Shown here: piece after piece, positions 20,583 to 33,795 of the stretch
How positions within the stretch are numbered: the stretch's first letter is position 1
How the letters are laid out: every line of letters starts with the position of its first letter
NCBI GenBank assembly: GCA_030141605.1
Contig: JAQGDQ010000007.1
Span: 1,103,173 to 1,167,172, forward strand
DNA: 64,000 nucleotides
Direction of reading: 5' to 3'
DNA from: Tubiluchus corallicola
Taxonomy: Eukaryota; Priapulida; Priapulimorpha; Priapulimorphida; Tubiluchidae
Notes under the pieces: generated by a model
Told to the model about the DNA's origin: nothing
Databases searched by the model: none
What the model saw: only the letters and a program-made list of their open reading frames with translations
Position numbers and translations under genes: made by a program

Positions 20583-22411
20583 ATGAGTGCGTAATGTAAG
20601 CTAAAATTAGCAAATTGGGAAGCACTGAAATTTTTTTGAAGGCAAAAATATAGTGTTCAGCTGACAGACTACCAAGATCTGCTGATATGTGGTGAGACAG
20701 AGACCATTTGCTCATTTAGAATCTATTTGCTATTGTCCAGTATTGCACGTTCATGAGAATCTATACTATTTAAGAGCAATTTATAATGGTCACGACACTT
20801 GTTTTCCAACTGCTTTGTCTATTTTCGTTTACAGCAAAACTTTCGCATTAAACTGTTTTTTCACATTTCTCCAACTTGTTTGCTTTGATACTTTCTTGCT
20901 CAGGTAACGACATTACGGTAAAACTTGTTTAAAACTAGACCTTTGATAGGCTATTGGTCCTTGCCTGGGTTTCCTGTTACGCAGTTTATGTGCACCCATA
21001 AATAAAATATGTCCATTAAAAGACGATGTTTATCAGCACGAAGTCTACTAATTGCTTTAGATGAGAACACATTTGACAATGAGGAATTGCTTTTTCGGGT
21101 GCAGTTTTTAAAGCGCAAACAATGTCATCGGAGAGCCTATTTAGAGCAACGGATGTATGATCACCAACAGTAATAAACATTATTGCAAAAAATAACATCA
21201 AGAGGCATATGAACTATAGAGAGATAAAAATCGCTTAATCTTTTGCAATCATAAAGGCCACTGGGGTTGCCACTACATCACATAAAACGTCATTACCTAC
21301 AGAGCAAGCTTCCATCAGTTCTGCACCAAAATTTTATTGTACTGGGTCGCATAATAGTGACATTCATATGGAAGATACGCGTTGCACACTAATATGTCCA
21401 TTAACTTGCCAGCTATATGAATAAGTGCAAAAATATTGGAATCGTTATCGTAAACGAAATCTCGAGGGGAAAATCTTTTCTCCTGATAAAAGCGAGTGAT
21501 CGACGTATTGCTACTCAAGCATGGTCACCAACTACGCCATTCAAATCTGTCCCCTTTCTGGTTTAGTAATCAAGTTATGAAAATTTTGTTACCACAGCCC
21601 TTTATAGATTTTGAAGCATAACCGACCTTTGATTTTTATCCACTTACGCAGTGTTATCAGCTTTCCCATAAAAATCTGTTTTCCTTCTTGTACTATGTGT
21701 ATAAGTTCCCAAAATTTGGTTACCGAATTTAAAAATTGAAAACTTTTAACCGGAAATGTTTAAAAGCTGACTTGAAAAGTTAGCAAATATTTCGTTTAAT
21801 TGTGCGTGGAATAATTAGCTTATATTAGTTTCCAGCAAAAGTAAAAGGGTTGCAAATTTAAGCGTCTATCTGTTAGTGTTAAAACGCGATATTTTCGCTG
21901 TTTTAAATGTTGTTATAACATAGTGGAAAATTAATTCAATTTATGTGGCATAGCCACACAAAAATACATAATATTTTAATGGTTTCTTTAAAGCCAGTGT
22001 AAAATTTAAAAAAACGAATGTTTGTCAGTAGTTGAGAATTCAGTCGTGATGGGTTAAACCGAAACTAAAATGTTAAGCCTATCTTACGAGCTTAAACGCA
22101 TCAGGTTTCTGAGCTGAAATCGTCTCCTCACGGTTTTCCTGTGTTCGTAACAGATTTCGAAATGGCTATATCATCAGAAATCGTCGAATTAAATCGCCTC
22201 TCGCGTGACGAGGCAATCCAACCTCCAGGACCTTTAACTTCTGTTTAAATATTGCTATTACCTACTCGCTAGAACAAAGTAAATCGTTGTTAGAAGACAG
22301 GTGGATATAAACATGAAGGTCCCAAGGTTGTGGTGCACAAGTTGCTGGGTTATAGGACTGGAGCGGAAAACAGAAAAATAGCAAGTCAGGGTAAATCGTG
22401 ATAACTGTAGA
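20583..22411. other. Intergenic stretch before gene B
   Basis: AT-rich DNA with no gene I can support. The last 100 bases are probably the promoter and 5' UTR of gene B. Confidence 0.5.
22306..22311 (+). promoter_or_regulatory. Probable TATA box of gene B
   Basis: A canonical TATAAA lies 106 bases upstream of the predicted start codon at 22412. It is a plausible core promoter element for a strongly expressed secretory gene, but there is no transcript evidence for the start site. Confidence 0.4.
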
Positions 22412-25400
22412 ATGATGAGGACAGCAGCTGCTGCGCTTTTGTTTCTGCTACTGAAAGTAAGTATTCCTACCTAAATTTATATTTTGCAAATAAAATCTAA
22501 GGATTCGTCTGATAAGCGAATTACTTTGCTACAAGACATGCATTGTAAAATGCAAGGATTTTATGTTTATAATTTAAAATAAAATTGATATGTTCTACTG
22601 TTTGCTATTTATTATATTTTTCTATTATTATTAGAATTTTCACAGCCAGTATGAAGAGAAAACAGTGTAACTTTGCTATTTTCAGTTGTTGCGTTAGTTT
22701 TAATGTTACGTAAGGTTGATATGCTTCTATGCCTACACAATAGCGTAGCTAGATCTTATCGTCCCCGGGTGGCACTTAAAATTTGACACAAGTGAAAATG
22801 TTTATGCAAAAAAATTTAGATTTGTAATGTTTAGTAGTATTGCCTCGCATATGCGATAATTTATAGAGATAAAATAATAAAGAATTACCAAAAAAAATCA
22901 AAAAATTGGTTTAGGAAGAAATCCCCGTACATTTCAAAACTAAAAGTTACGACAAGCAATGGCTTCTTCACATGGTAACTCAGCAAAGACTGTTATTGAA
23001 GACTACTTTGGTGCGACTTCCAAGACATCGCTGTGTTTACCTAAGAGTTTTAGACATCTTAGCAGTTGAGCAAATGAAAGTTTATTGTTGTCAAAATATT
23101 TTAAAGATAAAATTGAGATTAGTTTTCGTAAATTATCCGCAAGTATAATTCTACGAAATGAAGATATTTCTGACGGAGATATGCAAAAACTCGCAAACTA
23201 GGTTGGCGAGCCAAGAACTTACTGACTTACAATCATTATTAGATAAATAGAACATATTGTAATGACATCAGTGTTACATCAACCAAGCGCCTTTTTCAGT
23301 TGAATGAAATTGATCAAAATGCCGCTCTCTGAAAAGTGCTGCCCGGACTTTTTAGCTACGTCATTGTATACCCACGCTTCTCTCGTTCATTTATTTATAC
23401 AGCTAACATGGAGTTATCCCACACTAGTAATGCGAGAAATTGCTCGTCCACTTCGAATTCCAAACCAAGACAATTCGGAATACTACCGCGACGTAGAATT
23501 AGGAGAAGCAAGGAACCCTGAAGAAAGTTTGCGAGTTTTTCATCATAATGATTACTACGACATTCCAGGCCAACGCACATATGGTTCCGAAATCAGCAAG
23601 GTTGATTATGACAATGACAAAGACGAAGTAACATATGATACCGTTGTTAGTAAGGTATTGAATTGAACTGGGTTAAATTAGACTGTATTTGTCTATTCGG
23701 CCAATCAGACATTTATCACTAGCTGCTACAATTATTTGCCATAGATGAAATCAAGATAGAAATATTGTTGCGGAAATTCTTAAAATGAATTTTCTTTCGA
23801 TATAAAAACCGCGTATACGTATTGTTTTATAATCTGCATTTGTGTGTTGCAGATAATAATAATAATAATAAGACTCACAATAATAATAATTTGTTATATT
23901 TCTTAGCCGCATCTATTAGTCCTTTAGCATTTTGTTATTAAGTTACAATTTAGTAGTTCAATCTGTTGTTTTTATAATATACTGATATCACAACTATTTT
24001 TAAAAAAAGCAAAACGTGTTACTTGGAAATTCTCGATTAGTTTGCTAATTTTGGTTTGTGCAAGTCAGAGTCCATTTGCGCACTATCTTGACGTAACGAG
24101 AAGAACTCGTCACCAAACAGTCTTACTGTGCCCTTACTTTAATTACTTTGGCTTGTGCTGGAATAACATGCATCGTGAGGTAAATTTTTTTTTGATTTTG
24201 CACATCTGCGTCAAAGAATGTTGCTTCTTAAGGATTTTGTCATGGTAATTTCAAGGTACAAGAAAAGACTACAGACAATGGTTCACCAAAAAAAGGGAAT
24301 ATTTATGCAACAATTAAAAGATCACTGTGCACAAAAATTGCATGTTTCAGTATTTTTCTATATAAGGGTCATTCACTGGTACCTAAGGCATTCATCCTAA
24401 ATCTCTAATTCTTAAACACCTAAAATTACTGTTTCGTAACTAGAGAAACAGTACTTTCTGTAGTGATGATATCACACATGTGCACAGTTACACACCGTAT
24501 GTTTCTTTTTTTGTTGTATTATTGCAGTATGTTGGCTAGAGCAACAAATTCTAAATTCTATAATCTAAGTAAATCATATTGGTACGTGTGTGAGTGCTGA
24601 CGTGAAAGTGCTACTACTACTTGGCCGTCACTTGCTACCGTAATTATATAATTCGGTAAATTACACATACTGGGCATATATTCTACATGTAGATATATCA
24701 TTAATTATGACAGTGCAGTGTCCCACATTAGCCTTGACTCAGAGGATAATTTTAGATTTTAGAACACAGACAACCGAATATCAATGACAGCTTTTAATTA
24801 ATAGTAACGGACGGTAACGTCTCTTTAAATACAATTATCGATATACCTGAATACGATTTCTGTTGTTGTGATTACGTCAAACAGTCCTGTTTGGAACCTC
24901 ATTGTTTGATGGGTTTGGCGTAGCAAATTTAAGAGCAAAACAAATCGAAAAATTGTTTGTGTCATTGAAGTGGCAGGCCCTTTATTTAATTATTTCATGC
25001 TCTTAATAATGACAATAGAATATGATAAATTTATATATTCATTTCGTTTTTCTTATCCAGTTTCGCTCAGATGAGCAAGACGGCGACAGTGTAAAGCATT
25101 ACAACCGGAAGGTCGATTTTAGTGATACTAGAAACGATTATTTAGTTACTTTTGAAGAAAGTGGAAAGGAGAGAAAACTGAATAACGACACTACCGGCAA
25201 GTAAGTGGCCTGTCATGCGTGGTGACAGCTTTCTTCTTTGTGCTCTCTATTCTATTGGGTGCTCGCATTCATCTACTGATGTGGCTAGGTTAAAAACTGC
25301 TATTCCCTTGCCAGATCATATACATATAATGGGTAGTCTCAGGTGACTTTTATCGTTCACTAATTAGTATTTACTAATCAAAAAATGATAAACTTATTGT

Positions 25401-28103
25401 TGGATCTATGTACCAATAAAAGTTTAGATTATCAATACCTGAAAAAACCTGGCCATACGTGATATCAGTATTCCACCGCATTTAGCTAATTTTTATTTAA
25501 TTGATAAAAATAAATTTATTGGCCAAGTTTAACAGGCAAAGTACCTTGTTGCATTGTCACGCTACCAGCACTGTCATATCGTGATCATGTAACTATTGTT
25601 TGCAGCTACTTCAGTCACCTTGAAGCAAACCTTGAAGACGAGACACACGGTGGCGATAGAAGTTACAGTTACACCGTTCCTAAAGAGTACGACGTCAGAG
25701 GGGAAGAAGACGATCAATTTAGACTGCCAGACAGGGCGCTATTTATCGATAGAGGTGGATTAAATTTCACAATTTATATTTCAATAGGTTCAGAAGTGTG
25801 TAATTTTGCACTATACCAAGCAGCATGTATGCAGATCATGTTAATACTTGTGGTTTCCTGGGTAAAGGGCAATGTGCATAAACAACTGCTGCTAGAACCG
25901 TGTTCTACAATTATGACAGTTTGGGCCAGTAATTTGAAGCCAAAGCAATTGTCTTGACTTACACGATTTTGTTTGCCTTGCCTTATATGACATTAGTATG
26001 TAAGATAAGGCAAGGCAAGGCATGGTAAGCTAACGTAAGATTAGGTAAGGTAAGGTAGGGTAAGGTGAGGAAAAGTAAGGTAAAGTAAGAAAGATGAGGT
26101 AAGGTAAGGTAAGGCAAAAGACGAATTCTATAAACATCTACAACGTTCGTTATTGTTGTATTTCTTTTATTGTCTTTATTGCAGAAAAATTTTCTGATAA
26201 CAAAAATGATGACGGCGATAACAACCCCATTTCAGAACAAGACCCGCCAGTTCTTCTGGAACAGTATTACGTCATCATGAAACTAGGAGATGCTCCAGTA
26301 GATTATAATGCAACGTCAATTGATGTAGAAAACCAAGACTCATTTGACGAACAACAAAGAGGACATGCGGCTGAAAGTTTTGCAGGACACGCAAGAATGA
26401 TCACAGATGAATTAAATCTAGAAGACACTTCTCGTGGTATTAGGTATAAATTTATTCCACATGAGGGAGATCCAACGTTTTCATTTATTCCATCGAGTAT
26501 TGCGAAATTGGCAAACAAAAACTTCAATCCAGCTATATCTCAAGAAACGTCATCAAGTTTCTTTATACCTATGCGTGAGACTGGACAACCTTTTGAATAT
26601 ATTCAACCACAGGCTGAAGATGGCGGAACAGATCAGTATAGTAAACTAGATGGAAGCCATTTTTTCAAAACTCTCGGAGTTCCGAGCCCAGACCACTTTC
26701 TGGTGCAGCCAAATGATGAGAGATTCAGTATCAGAAGTGAGGTGAAACTACCTTTTAGTACAGGGTTCGAAATAATACCAAATTCTAAAGTTGAGAATGT
26801 AAATAAGTTCGAAGTCATTCCAAACGAATCCTCTGCACAAAGCACCTTCCCTGATAATGAGCAGACAGATGAAAACGAAAATAAAGTGAACTTTAGCCCA
26901 AGCATAAAAAGTGAAGAAGATTCTCCACTCAGACCCGGATTTCACTTGTTACTCACTGGTCACATTAATGGCGCTTCTAGCGATACATCAGATGATGCGA
27001 CCGCAGACAACATTGACGATCGCTATTTATCTTTTGAAGGTGAGTTAGCTCACCTCGGTAATGAGGATGATGCAGACACAATTGCTCCCGTTTTCATGTA
27101 CGTTAGTGCCTACCCTTTACACAATGCCAAAGCAGAGATAATAAATGAAGAGCTTACAGAGTATGATGGTGAGCAACCTGATAAGGCTGCCAGAGCTGTT
27201 TATGTTGTTATGGTTCCCATGACTGGAGATACATTACTAAACTACTCTGAACAAGATCATAACGCTAGGTATTCAGAAGGGTTGGAAATAATTCGCCAAC
27301 CTGCTCTAATTGATGACATTCGTGAGACTGGATTTTACAATTTGGACTCTGATGAGAACGCTGCAGTCGTACCTTCTGAGGATCTCTCGAGATCCATTGC
27401 GTTTTCTGGCGATTCTATAGACGATACAACTGTTGACAATGTTGGTTCTTCTGACTCTCCTCATGGATATTATCTAAGGTAAGACACAGCGCACACACAA
27501 CAAAATGTCTTCAAACATCAAAAATCACATTCAAGCAACATTTGAAGCACGCTAGTACAAGCTAGAGATCTGACGATTATAGAAGTGGAAACTTATTTGT
27601 ACCCGGCTTTACTTTAGCTAGGAGTTATCAGACACCAACGGCAGCTTTAGGTGGAATGTGCGTTTTTTGTTCACTCAGTCATTATCGCAACAAATATTAG
27701 CATTAAAAATACTCCCTTTCTGTCTGAAAAATAGATATTTAGGGAAACGTTACTGGAGGACTTTAATAAAAGATACCGACAATGATGTGAGTGAAGCAAC
27801 TCTGAAAAATTTATACAAGCAATGTACTTTTTTCTTATTGCTTTTCTTTTCATTAAATACAAGATGAAAAACAAAGCCAGGAAGTCTTTGCTTTCTGATT
27901 GTAGCTATGTAGACAGGACTTAAGACGAAAGCGTTGTTAAATTTTTTATTCGTTGTTTCAGGGAGGAAAATTATGATGGCTATGTTGATGATGAGAACAA
28001 TTTCTACTCTTCTACTGATGATATACCTAACAATACGCCTGTGGCGCAATTTCAATATAATCGGCAGGGAGTGTTTGTCAGGCTTCCTACTAATGTTGAA
28101 TAA
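22412..28103 (+). CDS. Gene B: secreted YYDIP-family protein with long acidic C-terminal extension
   Basis: Six exons with matching phases: 22412-22456, 23403-23654, 25061-25200, 25606-25754, 26185-27478, 27962-28103; 673 residues. Exon 1 gives a signal peptide core (MMRTAAAALLFLLLK). Exons 2-4 encode the domain shared with genes C and D: YYDIPG at about residues 66-71, then a Tyr/Asp-rich stretch and DRALFIDRE, equivalent to GRLFFTNRGRF in C. In B this domain has an extra phase-0 intron. The remaining 480 or so residues are unique, acidic and low in Cys. They contain about seven short F-x-[IVF]-[IQ]-P motifs (YKFIPH, FSFIPS, SFFIPM, FEYIQP, FEIIPN, FEVIPN). I do not recognise the family. The protein is presumably exported. 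An AATAAA follows at 28142-28147. Confidence 0.7.
25976..26115 (+). repeat. GGTAA/GGCAA pentanucleotide minisatellite (intron of gene B)
   Basis: Imperfect tandem AAGGT/AAGGC pentamers fill 140 bases, about 70 bases before the large 26185 exon. Many copies read AG-GTAAG, a near-perfect 5' splice-site consensus on the coding strand. Confidence 0.8.
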
Positions 28104-28659
28104 TATGAACATTATTATAAAATTAATTATGAAATTTTAAAAATAAATCATGTTATATATGATTTTGTATCAATTCGCAGACATGTCGAGCTGCACTGCA
28201 AAACGAGCTTCTAGACTGATGTTAGACTGACGAAAAATGTTAAATTACTTTTCACAATAATATTAATTTTTATTGTAACTGACATACGTCTTACATAAAC
28301 CAAGCAAAAATCAAGAAATAAATTTGCTTTAAACAATAACCTAAAGAACTCAATGTCCTTCTATTCTATGTTTACCAGTTTGATGACATTGTGTTTTGAA
28401 CAAATAAACTAATATGCTGACTAAAAACCGTTGTCTTGTTGCAATTCACTTTTTTATATTTTGTCTTTATTATCTGATCTGCTGTCTCTTATCTTTTTGT
28501 TATTGTCTTTGCCAGGACTACCTTGCCTTGCTAACGTCGTCCTTATTATTTTGACTTTTCTATCTAATGATTTTTCTAATTTACGATTTTTTTATTTTCG
28601 CTATCATTTTTCTTTTACTTTTTAGCACTGCAAAAATCTACTTGAGAAATGCATATCCA

Positions 28660-30380
28660 CTGACAGCCTAATGGAGATCACTTGTTTGTCACTCTTAAGT
28701 TTTTTAATTGGAGGCGTTTGTAGAGGCGTCCCCAAAAGAAACTTTGATCTACCTTACTGGAGGATCTTTAGTCCTTACTGAATAAAGATCAATGGCTCTT
28801 GAATAATAAATTTAATCATGGAGATAACGTATTTGTAATTCTTAAGTTTTTGAATTAGAGCTGTTTGTAAAGGGCGCCCCTAAAAGTACCCCCAAATCAA
28901 TGTAAATAACATTTTGAGCTCATCAATGGCTCCTAAATAATGAATTTTGTAAAGGAAATCAGTCATAAGCTTTTTAAATTGGAGAAAGCCATTTGTGGAA
29001 GGCACTCCTAAAAAATTCCACCCCATTAATCAATTTAAATCACATTTTAGCATATCAATGAAACTTTGCGAAAACATTTTTTACTTCTTATGAATAAAGA
29101 TCAGTGGCTCTTAAATAACGAATTTGATCATGAAAATCACTCATCAGTTATTCTTAAGTTTTTAAATCAGAGCCGTTTGTAAAGGGCGCCCCTAAAAGTA
29201 CCCCCCAATTCAATGTAAATTACATTTTGAGCTCATCAATGAAACTTTGCAAAAATGTTCTTCACTCCTTACTGAATAAACATCAATGGCGCATAAACAA
29301 TAAACATTACATATATGTATTTATAATTAATTCGTAAGTCTTCAAATTATGCTTTTTTGTAGAGGGCGCCCCTAAAAAGTCTCAATATCAATTTAAATCA
29401 GTCTTTCAGAATATCTGTCAAATTTTGCAAAAGTTTTCTTTGCACCTTACTGTGTAAAAAGGACATCCAGATGGTCAACTTTTCAATTTATCCAGATTGC
29501 GGGCGTTTACAAAATTCACAATCAACAGCAATTAGAGAACTGATGGTACTGTCATCGTTGCTAATACACAGAGAGCTTTTCAAAACCTACTCGACTGCTT
29601 TTCGCTTTGACAGCAAAAGAATTTGATATCACTGTTGATTCTAAGCAAACAGTTAACAATGTGTCACTCAGACTCACCTACTCAAAGTATTTTCCAGGTT
29701 AATGTAGTAGATATACCCATTGTTGATAATTTCTGCTATCTTGACAATACTATAATATCATCTCTATCTGTGGGACTAAGTGCCAGATACGGAAATTCTT
29801 GAAAAGTTAAACATGGGTGATTTATTCATACAGCTGCACAGGAGGCAACTGGAAAAATCTTGTAGTCTATGAATAATCGTAACTATATATTTAAAAATGT
29901 CATCTGTTACGGTACATTTAGGTTAAAAAATTTTTATTTACTTTAAGGGCATCAAATTCATTATTAGAACTACTAATCTTTATCCAATAAGGTGTAAAGA
30001 ACACATTTTCCTAAAGTTTCATTGATTGCCTCAGAATATGATTTAAATTGATTTTTGGGTATCTTAATTAAGGGCAATACTTAACCTTTAAAAAATGCAC
30101 CAATTTGAAAATAAATTATAAATTTAGCCTTCACTGGTTGTCTGAAGTGTCGTATAAATTTATATGGGAGCTATTTTAGGGGCGCCCCTCAAAATGTTAT
30201 TTAAATGGAATTAAAGGTACTTTGGGGACGCCGTTTACAGACGGCTCCAATTTCAAAAGCTAAGAGTGACAAATTACGTGATGTCCATGACAAAAAATTA
30301 TGAAAGAGAGGCTGATTTTTATTCAGCATGGTGTAAAGAACATTATTGTGAAGTTTACTAATGTTCTGAAAGCGTGATTT
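28660..30380. repeat. Large fold-back element: about five direct ~180-bp units facing inverted units
   Basis: Units on the left (28660-29480) share TTCTTAAGTTTTTAAAT, a GGGCGCCCCTAAAAGT core (near 28725, 28875, 29005, 29187, 29368) and TTACTGAATAAA(G/C)ATCAATGG. Two or three units on the right (about 29945-30380) carry the same words in reverse complement, for example CCAATAAGGTGTAAAGAACA, AGGGGCGCCCCTCAAAA and GACGGCTCCAATTTCAAAAG. A unique spacer of about 450 bases separates the arms. No protein frame is present. It could be a foldback-type non-autonomous transposon or an inverted satellite cluster. Confidence 0.7.
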
Positions 30381-31849
30381 CAGCTATCACCAATAGACTA
30401 TCAATGGATTCCAGTACTCAAATGGTTTGTACGCGAGATGTAATATAAACCTGCGTCAGGTCCCGCAGATACGCTTTTCCTTGTGATTATATTGTTTAGT
30501 ATATGCAGCTGTAATCTGCATATTTTTGAAAGTTATCATTACACTTGACGTATTGTTCAGCAGAAGAAAAAGCTTTTCCTCACCGAAAATAAATTTTCGC
30601 CCGTGTTTTCTCGTGCCCGTTTCCTAGCATTTGTTACAATTAAACACGATTGATAACGAGTTCTTGAATTGCTATAAACCTATAAAACTATTCAAGACAA
30701 ATTTAATGACTTGCATGTTTCTCTAGCTTCGTTTTTGTAATGCCACCATACAAACTATTTATGGGGTGTCTCAAAGATCACTATGCACTTTGGTTTCTAA
30801 TCTTCTTTTTAATTTTTCTCCAATCTCAGCAAGTCCTTACATGTATCAAAAAGGTCCTTTGACAATTATTTTATTTATCTTTGACAAGAACCGCCGTTGC
30901 TGTTTGACGACAGTAACCTTAGAAAGTAAAGCGCAAAATCTCATCCGCCAAGAGCTCCTTCGATGACCATCTGAAGTTTAGTGGTAATTCAAGTAGCATA
31001 TGGACCAGTATTTTTTTCATTATTAGCAATGTAATTTTTCAGCAGCCCTTATTCGCTACTCATGGGGTGGGAGAGGCTTTCTCAATGTAAGGTACCGACA
31101 CTGGCTCCGTCTCCGAGGCTCTTTCGACTCATTACAGATTTGATGGATTTAACAATGCAAAATTTTTACAGGGCTACAACAGGCAAAAATAACGCATCTT
31201 CGTGAACCCGAAACAACAATTAGAAGTCATAGTACAAACATTTGAATGGTAGTACTTGCTGATGTTCGAAACTCATGTGTTAGTCATCGGCAGAAATGCT
31301 TTGACGAAAGTAGCGAAAATGGCAAACGCAATTAGTGTAGTAGTCCGTTTCGGATTCACGTCTAATTCAATTGAAAGAATTGGCAAAAAGTTTATCTGTG
31401 CCTATTTTCAAACATTTTTTTGTTGAAAGAATAGAGAAAAGAAAATATAAAGCGTCTGATAACTTCTTCTGAACACCCTGTTTTGTAAATGTATGAAATG
31501 TTAATGACCATTATCGTACTAGTATTATTATACAATTTCTTGTTAAGCATTTGTTGCAAATTGTTAAACTAAGATTGAATAATGCGTTTATAAAGTCCTA
31601 CCATTTTTCGCACCCACTGCTGGTACCGTCCGAGATTCTACAAGCCGAATCCAACACTAGGATAAGGCCTTTAAAGAATTTCTGAAAAGTCATGCTTATT
31701 TAAATGTTCATTTTAATTTCCAAAATGCCATAATTATGAATGTTACAGTAAAACTCATATGCTATTACTGCAAAAAAGAGAACTATTTAGTGTTTTGTGG
31801 ACGTCAAATATTATAATCCCAACGTCATATAAACATTCAAGAAATTGAG
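30381..31849. other. Intergenic, no supported feature
   Basis: AT-rich DNA between the fold-back element and the LINE fossil. I see no coding exon, tRNA or clear repeat here. Confidence 0.4.
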
Positions 31850-32690
31850 TTGTAGGAGATCGTTTTGATAAAAGCCATGTTGCTCTTTTAACAATAAATC
31901 TTTTGTTTTTTTAAAGGTGTAGCGCACTATCAACAATATACATGTCCATTAATTTACGGCTTATACACGTGAGTGATACTTGCCTGTATTATACTGGCCA
32001 ATCTCCCTTTGTGTAAATAGGTATATCTTCAGCCAGTTTCCAAACATCAAGTATTACGCCATCTATAAATGACTTTTGAAATATAAGTAACAATGGAACA
32101 CATACATTATTCGCCATGTTTTTTAATGCCACCGGTATGCCGTCCGGATTCAGTTTTTTCTTTACATCAGTTCACTGGTTTCAGTTCACTTATCATTTTT
32201 AATTGCAGCTGACAAGAAATCAACAACTGTCAACTATGCATGCACCGGCACCTTACTTTCCACAATAGCACTCCTTTATCCTTAACAAAATGGGATTCAA
32301 AGCATTTGTCAAAAGATTGGGTTTAGGCTTAGCTTTAGCCATCTGTAATAACAGAGCCGTATCGTCTTCTAAAGGGGATACCCATTAGCACGACATCGTT
32401 TCTTTCGAACATAATTAAAGAGCTTGTTGAGATCACCTTTACACAGAACTTTATAGCGAGACTGATGACTGACGAAGTTGGGTGAATTCCTCCAGCAAGT
32501 CCTGAATTGAACCAGCCAAATCATCACCATTTTACCTCGTAGGCGTTTACAGGATTTACGATTTGGTAACCTGTCATGGAGTGCCCTAGCACACGTTAGC
32601 TTAGTAACTCATTTCCGACTGCTTGGTATGGACCTGATATATGAACCAAACTTGACGTTTCTCTATATGAAAAAATTATTGATCTACTGA
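31850..32690 (-). mobile_element. Degenerate CR1/Jockey-type LINE fragment (pre-RT linker and N-terminal RT)
   Basis: The minus strand read across frames gives recognisable LINE pieces in the correct order. First comes SRYKVLCKGDLNKLFNYVRK (the linker after the endonuclease), then FDKCFESHFVKDKG. The start of the reverse transcriptase follows: LNPDGIPVALKNMANNV, then FIDGVILDVWKLAEDIPIYT and VSLTCISRKLMD. Many stops and frameshifts show it is an old fossil. The palm domain's catalytic part is not visible. Confidence 0.75.
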
Positions 32691-33795
32691 CTACATAATT
32701 ATGGCTTTAAATAAAGTACCTATTGGCATCACTGGTAAATAGACAAAAGTCTAGTTTGCTACAGTGTGGCAACGCAGAAAACGCAATACATGCAACAAAT
32801 TTTATTAACAAGAAAATTTTTAAAAGCGATCTGAAAAGCAGTATTACTAAAAAGAGTAATAAGAAAATCTATGCTGCCGTGCATAAAGGGCAGGAAGTAC
32901 AAAATTTTGCTTTTGAAAAAAATGCAAATAAATTTTTGCATGACGTTTGAAAGTACTAATGAAGATAAAATTTTCTACACAACATGAGCATATAATTAAC
33001 TGCTAAGTAATATTAAATAGATTCAATACAACCTACTGCCTTGGTAGATAATGATCTTTAATTTTCCTAGATAGCCAACTAGCAGTACAGCTTCTTTTAA
33101 GTTTATGATTGAGTGGAAGATAAATGTGTACGATGATAATGCTATTTAGTCTGCAACAAAGGCGAAAATTTACTGTTTTTATATTCTGTACAGCAAGTGC
33201 CTAAGTATGAAATTTCATTATAAAGGAAGTTAGATCACCATCTGTTGGTAAGAATGCATCAAAATCTCAATGCTGTTAAAATTGTAGTTACTGCGTTTTA
33301 TTTTCTGTTGGGCAGTATGCCGATCCAAACTCGTACCGGCCTCAGTTGTAAGCTGGGTAGTTCTTTTCCCTTTAGCCTTACTGAAAGGTCAAACCATGGT
33401 CTTTGACCCCCTAATCAACGCTCCTCAGCATCAAGTAATTCACCAAATTAATGTATTGTCATTTGATCAAAATTACAGCCAACGAGTGAGCTGTAATTAC
33501 GCGCTAGTTTCGGGTTTGAAAACAGTGATACCCTGTTTGTCATTCCTGCAATTGAATCCCGAAATTACCAGGTTCTGACGCTGGTTCACCTTGATCGCCC
33601 TGTTTCAGTTCATCCCACAAACTTTATCAGGTTGATCTGATGTCATCCGTGATGCCAAATAGAAAACTACTAATTAGGTCAAGCCTTGGAGAAATAGAAT
33701 AAAAGTGAAATCCGATCACTGCAGTATCACAGTTAGCTGAGGTGACAGCGGTAACAACGTTGAGTTAGAACAAAGTTAGAAAAAAGACAGGAATC
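32691..33795. other. Intergenic and promoter region of gene C
   Basis: No gene is supported. AATAAAAG at 33699-33706, about 90 bases before the start codon of gene C, is a weak TATA candidate. Confidence 0.35.

Noticed and set aside
28660-30380. CRISPR-like array
   Set aside because: The units are long, diverged and inverted, with no constant short repeat and unique spacers, and the genome is eukaryotic.
32723-32950. 75-residue Lys/Asn-rich frame before gene C
   Set aside because: AT-rich composition gives such frames by chance; no homology or signal was recognised.
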